Part shown: one piece after another, positions 1 through 9,378 of the stretch | Layout: each line of letters opens with the position of its first letter | Numbering within the stretch: the first letter of the stretch is position 1 | NCBI RefSeq assembly: GCF_001583435.1 | Contig: NZ_CP013251.1 | Span: forward strand, 3,113,215 to 3,177,214 | Direction of reading: 5' to 3' | DNA: 64,000 nucleotides | Source of the DNA: Endozoicomonas montiporae CL-33 | GTDB taxonomy: Bacteria > Pseudomonadota > Gammaproteobacteria > Pseudomonadales > Endozoicomonadaceae | Notes under the pieces: generated by a model | Told to the model about the DNA's origin: nothing | Databases searched by the model: none | What the model saw: the letters and a program-made list of their open reading frames with translations, nothing else | Translations under genes and position numbers: made by a program

Positions 1-26
1 CCGTCTCAAGTAAACCTTTGACGACC

Positions 27-62
27 ATGGATTGAATGCATTAACCAATGTATTCAATCCAT
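27..62. repeat. 16-bp inverted repeat (hairpin)
   Basis: ATGGATTGAATGCATT is followed, after a 4-nt loop (AACC), by its near-perfect reverse complement with one mismatch. No T-run follows on the + strand, so it is not a textbook intrinsic terminator. It may end transcription of a gene lying left of the window. Bases 1-160 hold nothing else that I can recognise. Confidence 0.5.
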
Positions 63-160
63 AAGCCACCTGCCGTATTTTCTTCTAAGATTATCCTCAG
101 ACACTCTCCTAGTCTGTCGCACATTTCACTGCACGGACTTCCCGTATCTGATGCCGGATA

Positions 161-1603
161 ATGAACATACGCCCCGTTCTCTATGTTATTGGTCTGTTTT
201 TAACGGTTCTCTCGCTGCTCATGCTGGTGCCTGCTTTTTACGACTTTCTGGTTCACGAACCAGGTAAGTTTGCATTCGTCTGGTCTGCAGCCGCCACCGC
301 TCTCACAGGGTTAATACTGTACGTCTGCTGTCGAACAAAAGAGTTCAACCTGAAATCGCGGCAGATTTTTCTGCTGACGAACCTCACCTGGCTGACCCTC
401 AGTGCCTTTGCCGCCCTGCCCTTGTGGATACAGCTGGACATCAGTTATACCGATGCCTTTTTCGAAACCATGTCCGCCATCACCACCACCGGTTCAACCG
501 TGCTGACAGGGCTCGATAACATGAACAAAGGTGTGTTGCTGTGGCGCTCATTATTGCAGTGGCTGGGTGGAATCGGCTTTATTGTCATCGCTGTCGCGGT
601 TCTGCCTTTTCTCAAAGTGGGCGGCATGCGCCTGTTCCAGAGTGAATCATCAGACTGGTCAGATAAAGTCATGCCACGCTCTGGCAGTATTGCCAAGCGC
701 ATTGTTTGCATTTATCTCGGGCTAACCATTTTTTGTGCTTACCTGTTTTTTCTGGGCGGCATGAACGGCTTCGAAGCCATTAATCATGCGATGACCACCC
801 TGTCCACAGGCGGTTATTCCACCTCGGACAACTCAATGGGGCAATTCACAAACCCCTTTATTCACTGGAACGCCACCCTGTTTATGCTGTTAGGCGGCTT
901 ACCCTTTGTACTGTTTGTGAAGTTTCTCAAGGGTGACCACAAAGCGCTTATAGAAGACACTCAGGTGGTAAACTTTGTGCAGTTTTTGCTGATCATCTGG
1001 ATTGGTTTCAGTATCTGGCTGTTCATGCACTCCAGCTACAACTTCTTGGAATCCCTGACACTGGTTGCCTTTAATACGACATCCGTCGTCACAACCACGG
1101 GCTATGCCCTGACCGACTACACCTTGTGGGGTGGCTTTGCCGCCACCTTTTTCTTCTTCCTGACTTTTGTGGGTGGCTGCTCAGGCTCGACCGCCGGAGG
1201 CATAAAAATATTTCGCTTTGAAATCGGTGCAAAACTATTGATGATTCAGCTCAAACAGCTGGCACACCCCAGAGCCTGCTTTGTGCAAAGCTATAACGGA
1301 CAGCAAATTGGCAGCGATATTTTACGTTCACTGATTGCTTTCAGCTTTTTCTTCGGGCTTCTGGTCAGCCTGCTGACCCTGTTGCTTAGTCTGCTTGGAC
1401 TGGATCTTGTCACCAGCTTAAGTGGCGCAGCCACCGCCATTGCCAATGTTGGTCCCGGTCTTGGTGACATCATCGGGCCTGCCGGAAACTTTGCCTCTCT
1501 GCCGGATGCAGCCAAGTGGTTACTCAGTCTGGGAATGCTGATGGGACGGCTGGAAGTTATCACCGTTCTGGTGCTGTTTACGCCTCAGTTCTGGAAGGGC
1601 TGA
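161..1603 (+). CDS. trkH: Trk-type potassium uptake channel subunit TrkH
   Basis: Inner-membrane channel subunit for K+ uptake, normally gated by a cytoplasmic TrkA ring. At 480 aa it matches the usual TrkH length of about 483. The four pore-loop signatures are visible in order: TTTGSTVLTG, STGGYSTSD, TTTGYALTDY and GGCSGSTAGGIKIFR. Hydrophobic segments run throughout. No trkA lies next to it, which is common because trkA is usually encoded elsewhere. The ATG follows about 100 bases after the hairpin at 27-62, and no strong ribosome site is visible. The family call is firm. Assignment as TrkH rather than the paralogue TrkG or a KtrB rests on length and motif style. Confidence 0.93.
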   Translation: MNIRPVLYVIGLFLTVLSLLMLVPAFYDFLVHEPGKFAFVWSAAATALTGLILYVCCRTKEFNLKSRQIFLLTNLTWLTLSAFAALPLWIQLDISYTDAFFETMSAITTTGSTVLTGLDNMNKGVLLWRSLLQWLGGIGFIVIAVAVLPFLKVGGMRLFQSESSDWSDKVMPRSGSIAKRIVCIYLGLTIFCAYLFFLGGMNGFEAINHAMTTLSTGGYSTSDNSMGQFTNPFIHWNATLFMLLGGLPFVLFVKFLKGDHKALIEDTQVVNFVQFLLIIWIGFSIWLFMHSSYNFLESLTLVAFNTTSVVTTTGYALTDYTLWGGFAATFFFFLTFVGGCSGSTAGGIKIFRFEIGAKLLMIQLKQLAHPRACFVQSYNGQQIGSDILRSLIAFSFFFGLLVSLLTLLLSLLGLDLVTSLSGAATAIANVGPGLGDIIGPAGNFASLPDAAKWLLSLGMLMGRLEVITVLVLFTPQFWKG

Positions 1604-1794
1604 ACCATCAGATTATGGCTAAAACACATTGTTACAAATGTTACAGAGCCTTACGGCAAAAAATGACCTAAATCATGCGGGATTCTAACGCGATCTTGTA
1701 GTATCCTTGCCGAATTCCCATTTTGTTGTTGTATTTTCATTCGTTTTGAATCGTCCTGAAAATACTCTGTAGACCGAGTCCCTCAAGCGAACCG

Positions 1795-3603
1795 ATGAAC
1801 AATATTCTTCCTACCCACCTGGTCAGCCAGTTTCGTCAGCGCGCGGAGCAACATCCTGAAAACATAGCTCTGCGTTATTCCCGTGGCGACCACTGGCATG
1901 ACATCCAGTGGCGTCAGCTCCTCGAGTCTGTGAATCAGACCAGTCTGGCTCTACTGAATGCCGATCTGCCCATTCAGGGTAATGTTGGTCTGTGGTCGCG
2001 TAATATGCCCGAGTGGACGATTACGGATTTTGCCTGCATGCAGGTACGTGGCGTCAGTGTGCCACTGTACCCGACCAGCACTCCGGATCAGGTGCTTTAT
2101 ATTATTGATGAAGCTGAAGTTGAAATACTGTTTGTTGGTGAACAACCCCAGTTCGATGGCGCTCTGGAGCTGCTCGGTAAAGCGATCCATCTGAAAAGCA
2201 TCATTGTTTTTGATGACAGTGTCGATCTGAAGGGCTGTGAAAGCGCCCAGTACTTCAAAGACTTTCTGGCAAACGCCAAAACAGCTACTGCCCAGCTGGA
2301 AGATCGTCTAACCAGCCGCAATATGGACGACCTGTTTACCCTGATTTACACCTCCGGCACAACAGGCAATCCCAAAGGCGTCATGCTGGACTATGCCAAT
2401 ATGGCCGCTTCATTCGATGCCCATGACAAGCTGATTCACGTCGATCATACAGACTCCTCACTGGCACTGCTGCCTTTGAGTCATATCTTTGAACGTGGCT
2501 GGTCTGGTTACGCTCTGTGTCGTGGCGTGGTGAATAACTATGTGCGCGATCCGGCAGAAGTTGCCAGCATGCTCAAGGCCGTCAAACCTACAGTGATGTG
2601 TTCAGTACCCCGCCTGTTTGAAAAAATCTACACCGGCGTTCACACCAAGGTCGCTCAGGGGTCGCTGGCAAAGAGAATGATTTTCAAACTGGCAGGCAAA
2701 ATCGGTTACAAAACCATGGATCTGCATCGTCAAGGCAAACCGGTACCGGGCTATTTACAAAGCCTGAACCGGTTGGCCGACAAGCTGGTATTCAGCAAGA
2801 TCAAAGAAGGTCTTGGTGGTCGCATCCGCTTCATGCCTTGTGGCGGTGCGCGACTGGACGACGATATCTGTAAGTTTTTCCACGCCATGGGCATCAACGT
2901 CAAAATCGGCTACGGCATGACCGAAACCGTTGCCACCGTCACCTGCTACCGGGATACCGGCTTCCAGTTTGGCAGCTGTGGCAACCCACTGCCGGGGGTT
3001 CAGGTCAAAATCGGTGACGGCGGTGAAATTCTGGTGAAAGGCGGTATCGTGATGCGCGGTTACTACAAGAAACCCGAAGAAACGGCCAAAACCTTTGATG
3101 CCGATGGCTGGCTGAAAACCGGCGATGCCGGTCTGGTTGACGAAACCGGACAGCTGCGCATTACGGACCGCATCAAAGAGTTGATGAAAACCTCCAACGG
3201 TAAGTACATTGCGCCTCAGCATATTGAGGGCACGCTAGGCAAAGATCGCTTTATTGAGCAGATAGCAATCGTTGCTGATGCGAAAAACTATGTTTCAGCT
3301 CTGATCGTACCTGCCTTTGAAGCACTGGAAGAGTACGCCAAGGAAATGAACCTGAAGTACGAAAACAAGATGGATCTGATTCGCAATACTGACATCCAGA
3401 AACTGTTTCAGGAGCGTCTGGACAGCATTCAGAACGAACTGGCCCGTTTCGAACAGGTGAAAAAGTTCACGCTGCTGCCTCGTGAGTTCTCCATCGAACT
3501 GGGTGAAATCACTCCGACCCTGAAGCTGCGCAGAAAAATCATCATGGAGCGATTCAAGAAGGAAATCGACGCCATGTACGGCAAGCCAGCCACCAGCCAT
3601 TAA
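1795..3603 (+). CDS. Long-chain acyl-CoA synthetase (AMP-forming)
   Basis: Activates fatty acids with ATP and CoA through an acyl-adenylate. It is a 602-aa ANL-superfamily enzyme of the COG1022 long-chain type. The phosphate-binding motif YTSGTTGNPKGV lies near residue 184, the adenylate motif GYGMTET near residue 366, and the hinge and C-terminal domain (LKTGDAG, then DRIKELMKTSNGKYIAP) follow. It is more like the FAA/FadD15-type synthetases than E. coli FadD, so no gene symbol is given. The gene stands alone between trkH and a phosphoribosyltransferase and ends at a strong intrinsic terminator. It probably works in fatty-acid uptake or recycling at the inner face of the membrane; the chain-length preference cannot be read from the sequence. 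Confidence 0.9.
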   Translation: MNNILPTHLVSQFRQRAEQHPENIALRYSRGDHWHDIQWRQLLESVNQTSLALLNADLPIQGNVGLWSRNMPEWTITDFACMQVRGVSVPLYPTSTPDQVLYIIDEAEVEILFVGEQPQFDGALELLGKAIHLKSIIVFDDSVDLKGCESAQYFKDFLANAKTATAQLEDRLTSRNMDDLFTLIYTSGTTGNPKGVMLDYANMAASFDAHDKLIHVDHTDSSLALLPLSHIFERGWSGYALCRGVVNNYVRDPAEVASMLKAVKPTVMCSVPRLFEKIYTGVHTKVAQGSLAKRMIFKLAGKIGYKTMDLHRQGKPVPGYLQSLNRLADKLVFSKIKEGLGGRIRFMPCGGARLDDDICKFFHAMGINVKIGYGMTETVATVTCYRDTGFQFGSCGNPLPGVQVKIGDGGEILVKGGIVMRGYYKKPEETAKTFDADGWLKTGDAGLVDETGQLRITDRIKELMKTSNGKYIAPQHIEGTLGKDRFIEQIAIVADAKNYVSALIVPAFEALEEYAKEMNLKYENKMDLIRNTDIQKLFQERLDSIQNELARFEQVKKFTLLPREFSIELGEITPTLKLRRKIIMERFKKEIDAMYGKPATSH

Positions 3604-3639
3604 GCAAGCTTTTCTGTAAAGTCCTTTTGCGTTCATGTT

Positions 3640-3670
3640 AAGGCTCTGAACGGATGTTCAGAGCCTTTTT
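3640..3670 (+). terminator. Rho-independent terminator after the acyl-CoA synthetase gene
   Basis: AAGGCTCTGAAC, loop GGAT, then GTTCAGAGCCTT with a run of five Ts. This is a perfect 12-bp stem starting 37 bases after the stop codon. Confidence 0.9.
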
Positions 3671-3782
3671 CAATTCTCAAGCCTGCAATCTCGCCAAATA
3701 GCGGTAATCGCTACTTGAACAAGATTCCAACGTCCCCTATTCTCCGCGCCTTTATATTTTTGTTAGGAAACAGGCAACGAAT

Positions 3783-4298
3783 ATGGAAACTGTGAAGAAG
3801 TACAACTTCACTTACGAAGACATCCACAGCACCATCAAGGATGCATCCGAGAATATCACCGAGACCGGTTACCAGCCTGACTACCTGCTGGCAATTGGTG
3901 GTGGCGGCCTGATTCCTGCCCGCATCATGCGTACCTTTATCACCCGTCCCATCCTGACCATTGCCCTGTCACGCTACAGTGACGAGATCGGTACGGCTCC
4001 GGCTGATACTCCGATCAAGCTGCAATGGCTGGAAGGCGAAGTGAATCTGGATGGCAAGAAGGTTCTGGTGGTCGATGAAGTAGACGATCAGCGTACAACT
4101 CTGGACTTCACCCTGAACGAGCTGATTGAACACTACCCGAATACCGAATTCTCGGCATTTGTAGTCCACAACAAACTGAAAGAAAAGAAAGGCCATCTGC
4201 CGAAAAAATTGAAGCACTTTTTCGTCGGCAAGGACATCAACGATTACTGGATCAACTACGCCTGGGATGCAGAAGACATCTCCACGTTCGGCCAGTAA
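3783..4298 (+). CDS. Phosphoribosyltransferase (purine PRT-like)
   Basis: A 171-aa type I phosphoribosyltransferase fold protein. The PRPP-binding motif VLVVDEVDDQRTTL lies near residues 99-112, and a GGGGLIPARIM loop near residue 40 resembles the flexible base-binding region. Family members transfer phosphoribose from PRPP to a purine such as hypoxanthine, xanthine or guanine. The sequence looks closer to the xanthine/hypoxanthine PRT-like proteins of proteobacteria and yeast than to E. coli Gpt or Hpt, so the base is not specified. It is monocistronic, with its own terminator shared with convergent aroC. Confidence 0.82.
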   Translation: METVKKYNFTYEDIHSTIKDASENITETGYQPDYLLAIGGGGLIPARIMRTFITRPILTIALSRYSDEIGTAPADTPIKLQWLEGEVNLDGKKVLVVDEVDDQRTTLDFTLNELIEHYPNTEFSAFVVHNKLKEKKGHLPKKLKHFFVGKDINDYWINYAWDAEDISTFGQ

Positions 4299-4302
4299 TA
4301 GC

Positions 4303-4329
4303 AAAAAGCCCGCAACTGCGGGCTTTTTT
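4303..4329. terminator. Bidirectional intrinsic terminator
   Basis: AAAAAGCCCGCA, loop A/C, TGCGGGCTTTTTT lies between convergent genes. Its A-tract on one side and T-tract on the other let it serve both the phosphoribosyltransferase gene (+) and aroC (-). Confidence 0.9.
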
Positions 4330-4340
4330 ATGGCTAATAA

Positions 4341-5441
4341 TTAATCAGCAACCGCTGGCGGAATCAGCGGCGCACTACTGACCACATCCGCATTCTGCGC
4401 CCTGTGACGCATAAAGTGATCCATCACAGTAATGGCCATCATCGCTTCAGCAATAGGCACTGCACGAATCCCCACACAGGGATCGTGACGTCCCTTGGTC
4501 ACGACTTCTATAGGCTCACCATCAACATTAACCGAGCGTCCCGGAGTGGTCATGCTGGACGTTGGTTTCAGAGCGATATGGGCAATCAAATCCTGCCCGG
4601 AGCTGATTCCGCCCAGCACGCCACCACCGTGGTTGGATGTAAATCCTTCCGGGGTGATTTCATCGCGATGTTCGGTGCCTTTCTGCTCGACACAGGCAAA
4701 ACCGTCACCAATCTCCACACCCTTCACGGCATTAATGCTCAACAATGAATGCGCAAGATCCGCATCCAGCCGATCAAACACCGGTTCACCCAGACCAGGC
4801 TGAACACCGGTCGCCATTACAGACACCCTTGCACCGATGGAATTGCCATCGCGACGAAGGTCATCAATCAACTGTTCCATGTCCGCTACCTTGCTGGCAT
4901 CCGGACAGAAGAACGGGTTCTGCCGTACCTGTTCCCAGTCAAACTGCTCAACTTTGATCGGCCCCAGCTGCGACAGGTAGCCTTTAATCTCTACGCCCCG
5001 GGTTGCCAGAAACTTTCGGGCAATGGCACCGGCTGCCACACGCATGGCAGTTTCCCGGGCCGATGAACGACCTCCGCCGCGATAATCGCGAAAACCGTAT
5101 TTATGAGCATAGGTGTAGTCGGCATGACCGGGACGATAGCGATCCATGATGTTGGAGTAATCTTTGGAGCGCTGATCCACGTTTTCAATCAGCAGACCAA
5201 TAGGTGTGCCGGTGGTTTTACCTTCGAACACACCGGAAAGGATTTTCACCTGATCCGGTTCTCTACGCTGTGTCGTGTATTTCGAGGTACCGGGTTTGCG
5301 TAAGTCCAGATCTTTCTGGATATCGGCTTCCGTTAACGGCAAACCGGGAGGGCAACCATCCACAATGCAACCCAGTGCAATACCATGCGATTCACCAAAG
5401 GTGGTCACCTTGAACAGTTGACCAATGCTGTTCCCCGCCAT
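4341..5441 (-). CDS. aroC: Chorismate synthase
   Basis: Last step of the common shikimate pathway: converts 5-enolpyruvylshikimate-3-phosphate to chorismate using reduced FMN. The 366-aa product has the family signatures [18 protein letters not shown] near the N-terminus, RPGHADYTY and [10 protein letters not shown] in the middle, and the C-terminal [12 protein letters not shown] and D-x-F-x-R-R-like tail ([10 protein letters not shown]). The start is the ATG at 5441 because AGGAG sits 5 bases before it. An in-frame GTG at 5447 would overlap that ribosome site. It follows prmB on the same strand with a 66-base gap, an arrangement also common in other gammaproteobacteria. Confidence 0.96.
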   Translation of the reverse strand: MAGNSIGQLFKVTTFGESHGIALGCIVDGCPPGLPLTEADIQKDLDLRKPGTSKYTTQRREPDQVKILSGVFEGKTTGTPIGLLIENVDQRSKDYSNIMDRYRPGHADYTYAHKYGFRDYRGGGRSSARETAMRVAAGAIARKFLATRGVEIKGYLSQLGPIKVEQFDWEQVRQNPFFCPDASKVADMEQLIDDLRRDGNSIGARVSVMATGVQPGLGEPVFDRLDADLAHSLLSINAVKGVEIGDGFACVEQKGTEHRDEITPEGFTSNHGGGVLGGISSGQDLIAHIALKPTSSMTTPGRSVNVDGEPIEVVTKGRHDPCVGIRAVPIAEAMMAITVMDHFMRHRAQNADVVSSAPLIPPAVAD

Positions 5442-5507
5442 CGTCACTCCTGTCAGGCTGCTGCAACCGAGCAGCCATTTATCTTGTTTTTAAAAAATGA
5501 GGTCAAT

Positions 5508-6491
5508 TCAGGCTGTCATACGACTTTTAAAGATATCCTGATGCTCACGACACTGTTCAGCAGTCAACACCAGCACGCCATGACCACCTTCGGCAAACTC
5601 GGGCCAGACAAACGGCACTTCCGGATAAACCGCCTGCAATGCCCACTGACTGTTGCCTACTTCCAGTACCAGCAAACCACTGTCTGACAGAAAATCGGCC
5701 GCGCGCGCCAGAATAATACGGGCCATATCCAGACCGTCATTACCGGCAGCCAGACCCAGCTCCGGCTCATGCCCGAATTCTTCCGGAAAGTCTGCCATAT
5801 CCTCCGCATCCACATAGGGCGGATTGCTGACAATCAGCTCGTAACGCGGGTGCTCCGGACTGTTATCCAGCGCTTCAAACAGGTCAGACTTAACCGCCTG
5901 CACCCGCCCCCAGAGTTCATGCTGGTCAATATTGATATGCGCCACGTCCAGCGCATCATCGGAAATATCCAGCAGATCCATCGACGCTTCCGGCCACTGA
6001 TGAGCCATGGCAATACCGATACAACCAGAACCCGAACACAAGTCCAAAGCACGATTCACTTCAACATCGCCCAGCCACGGCTGAAACTGGTGATTAATCA
6101 GTTCGCTAATGGGAGAGCGCGGCACCAGTACACGTTCGTCCACATAATAAGGCTGACCACAGAACCATGCACGATTCAGCAGATACGCCAGAGGTTTGCG
6201 TTCCTCAATACGACGCCTGACCAGTTCGGCCACCGACTGCTGCTCTTCCGTCGTCAGACGACAATCCATATAAGATTCGGGCAAGTCCCAGGGTAACTGC
6301 AGTACCTGCATCACCAGATGCATGGCTTCATCCAGGGCATTATCACTGCCGTGTCCGAAAAACAGTTCAGCTTCATTAAAACGGCTGGCAGCCCAGCGAA
6401 TAAAATCCCGGATACTGGCCAGACCATCATACGACAGGTTTACAACCTGTCCGTTTGTTTGTCCGCTATGGGATGATATGGATTGAGTCAC
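5508..6491 (-). CDS. prmB: Ribosomal protein uL3 glutamine N5-methyltransferase
   Basis: Methylates a conserved glutamine of 50S protein uL3 (L3), using S-adenosylmethionine. The product has an N-terminal helical domain ([20 protein letters not shown]), the [16 protein letters not shown] linker typical of PrmB, SAM-binding motif I ([14 protein letters not shown]) and the catalytic NPPY with VDAEDM after it. The frame stays open to 6689, but I place the start at the GTG at 6491. TAGGAGA lies just upstream of it at good spacing, and the resulting 327 aa is near the 310 aa of E. coli PrmB. An ATG at 6530 is the alternative but lacks a close ribosome site. It is upstream of aroC on the same strand. 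Confidence 0.93.
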   Translation of the reverse strand: MTQSISSHSGQTNGQVVNLSYDGLASIRDFIRWAASRFNEAELFFGHGSDNALDEAMHLVMQVLQLPWDLPESYMDCRLTTEEQQSVAELVRRRIEERKPLAYLLNRAWFCGQPYYVDERVLVPRSPISELINHQFQPWLGDVEVNRALDLCSGSGCIGIAMAHQWPEASMDLLDISDDALDVAHINIDQHELWGRVQAVKSDLFEALDNSPEHPRYELIVSNPPYVDAEDMADFPEEFGHEPELGLAAGNDGLDMARIILARAADFLSDSGLLVLEVGNSQWALQAVYPEVPFVWPEFAEGGHGVLVLTAEQCREHQDIFKSRMTA

Positions 6492-6745
6492 AAAGTCTCC
6501 TACGGGAGGCAAAACACCATAGTCTTGCATAGAACGCAAAACCAGCCCCCCTCTCAAGGCAAGATGCGCCAAGATAGCACAAAGCGGGATTTGACGGCAG
6601 TGTTTTCCCTGAAAAGCCAGGACGCTGTCCGAGAAAGGAATCGTTCGATAGCGAGGAAGAAATGTACTCGTCTCTGTAAATAGCGGCACAGAACAAGGTA
6701 CAATTCCCTGATCCAGATCAAACTGCTAACGACCAACGTGTGCCC

Positions 6746-7306
6746 ATGTCCGACCATGACAATGATGAAGACCCTCAGCGCCTGTTTGAACAGGCCATGC
6801 AGGGTGTCCAGCCCATCAAAAGTAAAAAACGCCACGACCAGCAGCGCAAGCCGTCTGCTGGGATTCCCATAAGTACACTGAATACCCGGCGTGCTGCGGC
6901 ACAACGAGCCGACAGCGGTGGCGGCGCAGCACTGTCAGAAGCCTGGGTAGAGCCGGTTGATCCGGAGCAGCGGCTTGATTTCGCCCGCCCGGGACTGCAG
7001 TTGACCCGGCTGCGTCAGCTACGTCAGGGAATGATCTCCATCCGCTACCAACTGGATCTTCACGGCTACAAGATTGAAGAAGCCCGGGATCTGATCTCGG
7101 AGTTTCTGTATTTCAGCAAAAGTCAGGGGTATAACTGCGTTCGTATTATTCACGGTAAGTCACATCGCAGCACCGACCGGCAAAACACTCTGAAAAGTCA
7201 TGTGAATCATTGGCTCAGACAGATTCCGGATGTGCTGGCCTTTTGTTCAGCACCGCCATCAGAAGGCGGCACTGGCTCGGTACTGGTATTGATCAGAAAA
7301 AAATAG
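6746..7306 (+). CDS. Smr-domain protein (YdaL/SmrA type)
   Basis: Small MutS-related (Smr) domain protein of about 187 aa. It has a charged N-terminal extension (LFEQAMQGVQPIK), then the Smr domain from about residue 105 with LDLHGYKIEEA and the RIIHGKS catalytic-type loop, ending LVLIRKK. The N-terminal DAM/QAM-x-x-VQP-like motif and the C-terminal HxxGGTGS region resemble E. coli YdaL (SmrA) more than SmrB (YfcN). Smr domains are DNA or RNA nicking nucleases; SmrB cuts mRNA at collided ribosomes. It is divergent from prmB and lies next to it, as smrB does in E. coli, so orthology to either is unsettled. ATG at 6746 is chosen over GTG at 6740; neither has a clear ribosome site. Confidence 0.85.
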   Translation: MSDHDNDEDPQRLFEQAMQGVQPIKSKKRHDQQRKPSAGIPISTLNTRRAAAQRADSGGGAALSEAWVEPVDPEQRLDFARPGLQLTRLRQLRQGMISIRYQLDLHGYKIEEARDLISEFLYFSKSQGYNCVRIIHGKSHRSTDRQNTLKSHVNHWLRQIPDVLAFCSAPPSEGGTGSVLVLIRKK

Positions 7307-7320
7307 TCAGAAAAAAACAG

Positions 7321-8238
7321 TCAACCTTCACATTCAGCATCTGCTTCCAGCAGATGCTGAATCCCCTGATTGGCTTCCCACTCGTCCAGTGCGGCAGCGG
7401 CTCTTTCCTGCCCGGTTACCACCACTTCCTTAAACCGGTGAAACTCATAAAACTGGCAAATGTTTTTAGGCACAGTCACCAGAATATCCGGCACGTAACC
7501 GGCCATCTTGTAGCGGGTCAGTGATTGCTGCATAAGCTCCATGGACTGGTTACTGACATCCAGCAGCCCCATGGATTTTTCCAACCGTTTCTTTTCATTT
7601 TTCTGCTTGGGCACCCAGCGATTCAGCAAGCCGGTAAATAATGCGCCCTCTTCTTCATCAGGAGTTTCCTGTCGATCAAAGTCCGGTTCAGGCTCACCCA
7701 GCACATTCACCGCAATCACCAGATCGGCCAGTGCAGCCCCTGCCGGAGCAAGAGGTAAAGGATTAAGCACTGCGCCGTCTACCAGTAACTGATCGTGCAT
7801 TTTCACGGGTTTGAATAAAGAAGGGATGGCACAGGAAGCACGAATGGCAGTAATCAGATCACCGCGCTGAAACCAGACTTCTTTGCGGGCAGTCAGGCTG
7901 ACAGCAACGGCTGTATAAGGCACTGGTAAATCCTCTATACGACGGTCACCAACAATCTGCCGGATACGATCAAACAGCTTGTCACCTTTAATCATGCCAG
8001 GGTCAAGCAGGGAGACATCCAATAGCCGGATCATATCAAGATAAGCCAGCTTTTCCGCCCACTCACAGTATTCATCCAGTTTGCCTGCTGCCCAGACACC
8101 ACCGATCAGAGCGCCCATGGAAGCGCCTGAAATCGCTGTAATCTCATAACCTCGTTTAAGCAATTCCCGAATAACACCGACGTGGGCGATGCCTCTGGCA
8201 CCGCCACTTCCCAGAACAAGGGCGACTCGCTTAGCCAT
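7321..8238 (-). CDS. Patatin-like phospholipase family protein
   Basis: A 305-aa patatin-domain serine hydrolase with all elements in place: the oxyanion-hole glycine run GSGGARGIAHVG (residues 10-21), the nucleophile elbow GASMG (about residues 39-43) and the dyad aspartate in VDGAVLNPLPL (about residues 152-162). It lacks a signal peptide, as expected for the cytoplasmic RssA/YchK/YlbK subgroup. The physiological substrate of these proteins is generally unknown; acyl ester hydrolysis of phospholipid is the family expectation. The gene is convergent with the Smr gene, with only 14 bases between the stops and no visible terminator. Confidence 0.88.
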   Translation of the reverse strand: MAKRVALVLGSGGARGIAHVGVIRELLKRGYEITAISGASMGALIGGVWAAGKLDEYCEWAEKLAYLDMIRLLDVSLLDPGMIKGDKLFDRIRQIVGDRRIEDLPVPYTAVAVSLTARKEVWFQRGDLITAIRASCAIPSLFKPVKMHDQLLVDGAVLNPLPLAPAGAALADLVIAVNVLGEPEPDFDRQETPDEEEGALFTGLLNRWVPKQKNEKKRLEKSMGLLDVSNQSMELMQQSLTRYKMAGYVPDILVTVPKNICQFYEFHRFKEVVVTGQERAAAALDEWEANQGIQHLLEADAECEG

Positions 8239-8466
8239 AATAATTCTCGATAATCTTGTTTTGATTCAGCATGAGTAATTCATCTTTAATAAAAACAAAT
8301 GCCTCAAAAGAGTCAACCGACATTACCTGACGTATAAGTTTGAAACACACCTTCCTTTCTTTTGTTCTACTCTAGTTATTCACTGTTTAACTTTCTGTTT
8401 TTTTATCAGACCGTCCATGAAACGAACCGTTCCGTCACCTCTTTACCCCGTCGAAAGGTAAGGAAA

Positions 8467-9375
8467 ATGATACGCCCCCACCTGCCCCGATTTCTGACAA
8501 CAGGGTTAACCATAGCGTTCGTCGTCTATGTACTGACGGGCTGCAGCTTTGAGTCTTCTCCCATTCTTCACCCTAAAGGGCCAGTGACTGAAACCGAAAG
8601 GGATCTGATGCTGCTGGCAACAGGGATCATGGCGTTTACCCTGATCCCTGTCTACCTGCTGACCTTCTGGTGCTGCTGGCGTTATCGGGCAGACAAAAAC
8701 GGTTGTTACCGGCCGGACTGGCACAAAAGCTGGCAGGTTGAACTGTTCATCTGGACCGGCCCGGTGGTGATCGTAGCGATTCTTGGCTACCTCGTGTATG
8801 TCTACACTTACCGCCTTGATCCGTACAAGGCATTAGACAATCAGCAAAACACATTCAAAGTACAGGCGGTTGCCCTGAACTGGAAATGGCTGTTTATCTA
8901 TCCGGAACAGAATGTGGCAACGGTGAATGAACTGGTCTTCCCCAGCCACCGCACATTAAGTCTTGAAATCACTTCGGATACCGTCATGACGTCGTTTATG
9001 ATTCCGGCTCTGGGTGGCCAGATTTACGCCATGGCGGGAATGACCACTCACCTGAATCTCCAAAGCTACAAATCAGGGCGATTTACCGGCAGAAACACCC
9101 AGTTCAGTGGTCGCGGCTTTGCAGGCATGGTGTTTGATGTGCAGGCTCTGTCCAGGCATGACTTTGAACGCTGGCTTGAAACAGTCAGACGCGCAGACAA
9201 CACCCTCGACAGCCAACAATATCTGAACCTGACTCAGCCCGACACCCATCACCCCGTTGAATACTTTTCTGCGGTAACGCCAGACCTCTTTGACAAAATC
9301 ATTGCCCGATACGATGAAAAGGCTGATGAAAAAAGCAGCGCCCTTCCCAAGCCTGAACCCTATAACGTGGAGTAA
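8467..9375 (+). CDS. cyoA: Cytochrome bo3 quinol oxidase subunit II
   Basis: Subunit II of the proton-pumping ubiquinol oxidase. The ATG at 8467 follows AAGGAAA directly. The start gives a lipoprotein signal peptide ending LTGC, so the mature N-terminus is a lipid-modified cysteine facing the periplasm. Two transmembrane helices follow (LLATGIMAFTLIPVYLLTF and FIWTGPVVIVAILGYLVYV), then a periplasmic cupredoxin-like domain (VQAVALNWKWLFIYPEQ). The domain lacks the Cys/His set of a CuA centre, as expected for a quinol rather than cytochrome c oxidase. It is the first gene of the cyo operon, 3 bases before cyoB. It has 302 residues, close to the usual size of about 315. Confidence 0.94.
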   Translation: MIRPHLPRFLTTGLTIAFVVYVLTGCSFESSPILHPKGPVTETERDLMLLATGIMAFTLIPVYLLTFWCCWRYRADKNGCYRPDWHKSWQVELFIWTGPVVIVAILGYLVYVYTYRLDPYKALDNQQNTFKVQAVALNWKWLFIYPEQNVATVNELVFPSHRTLSLEITSDTVMTSFMIPALGGQIYAMAGMTTHLNLQSYKSGRFTGRNTQFSGRGFAGMVFDVQALSRHDFERWLETVRRADNTLDSQQYLNLTQPDTHHPVEYFSAVTPDLFDKIIARYDEKADEKSSALPKPEPYNVE

Positions 9376-9378
9376 TGC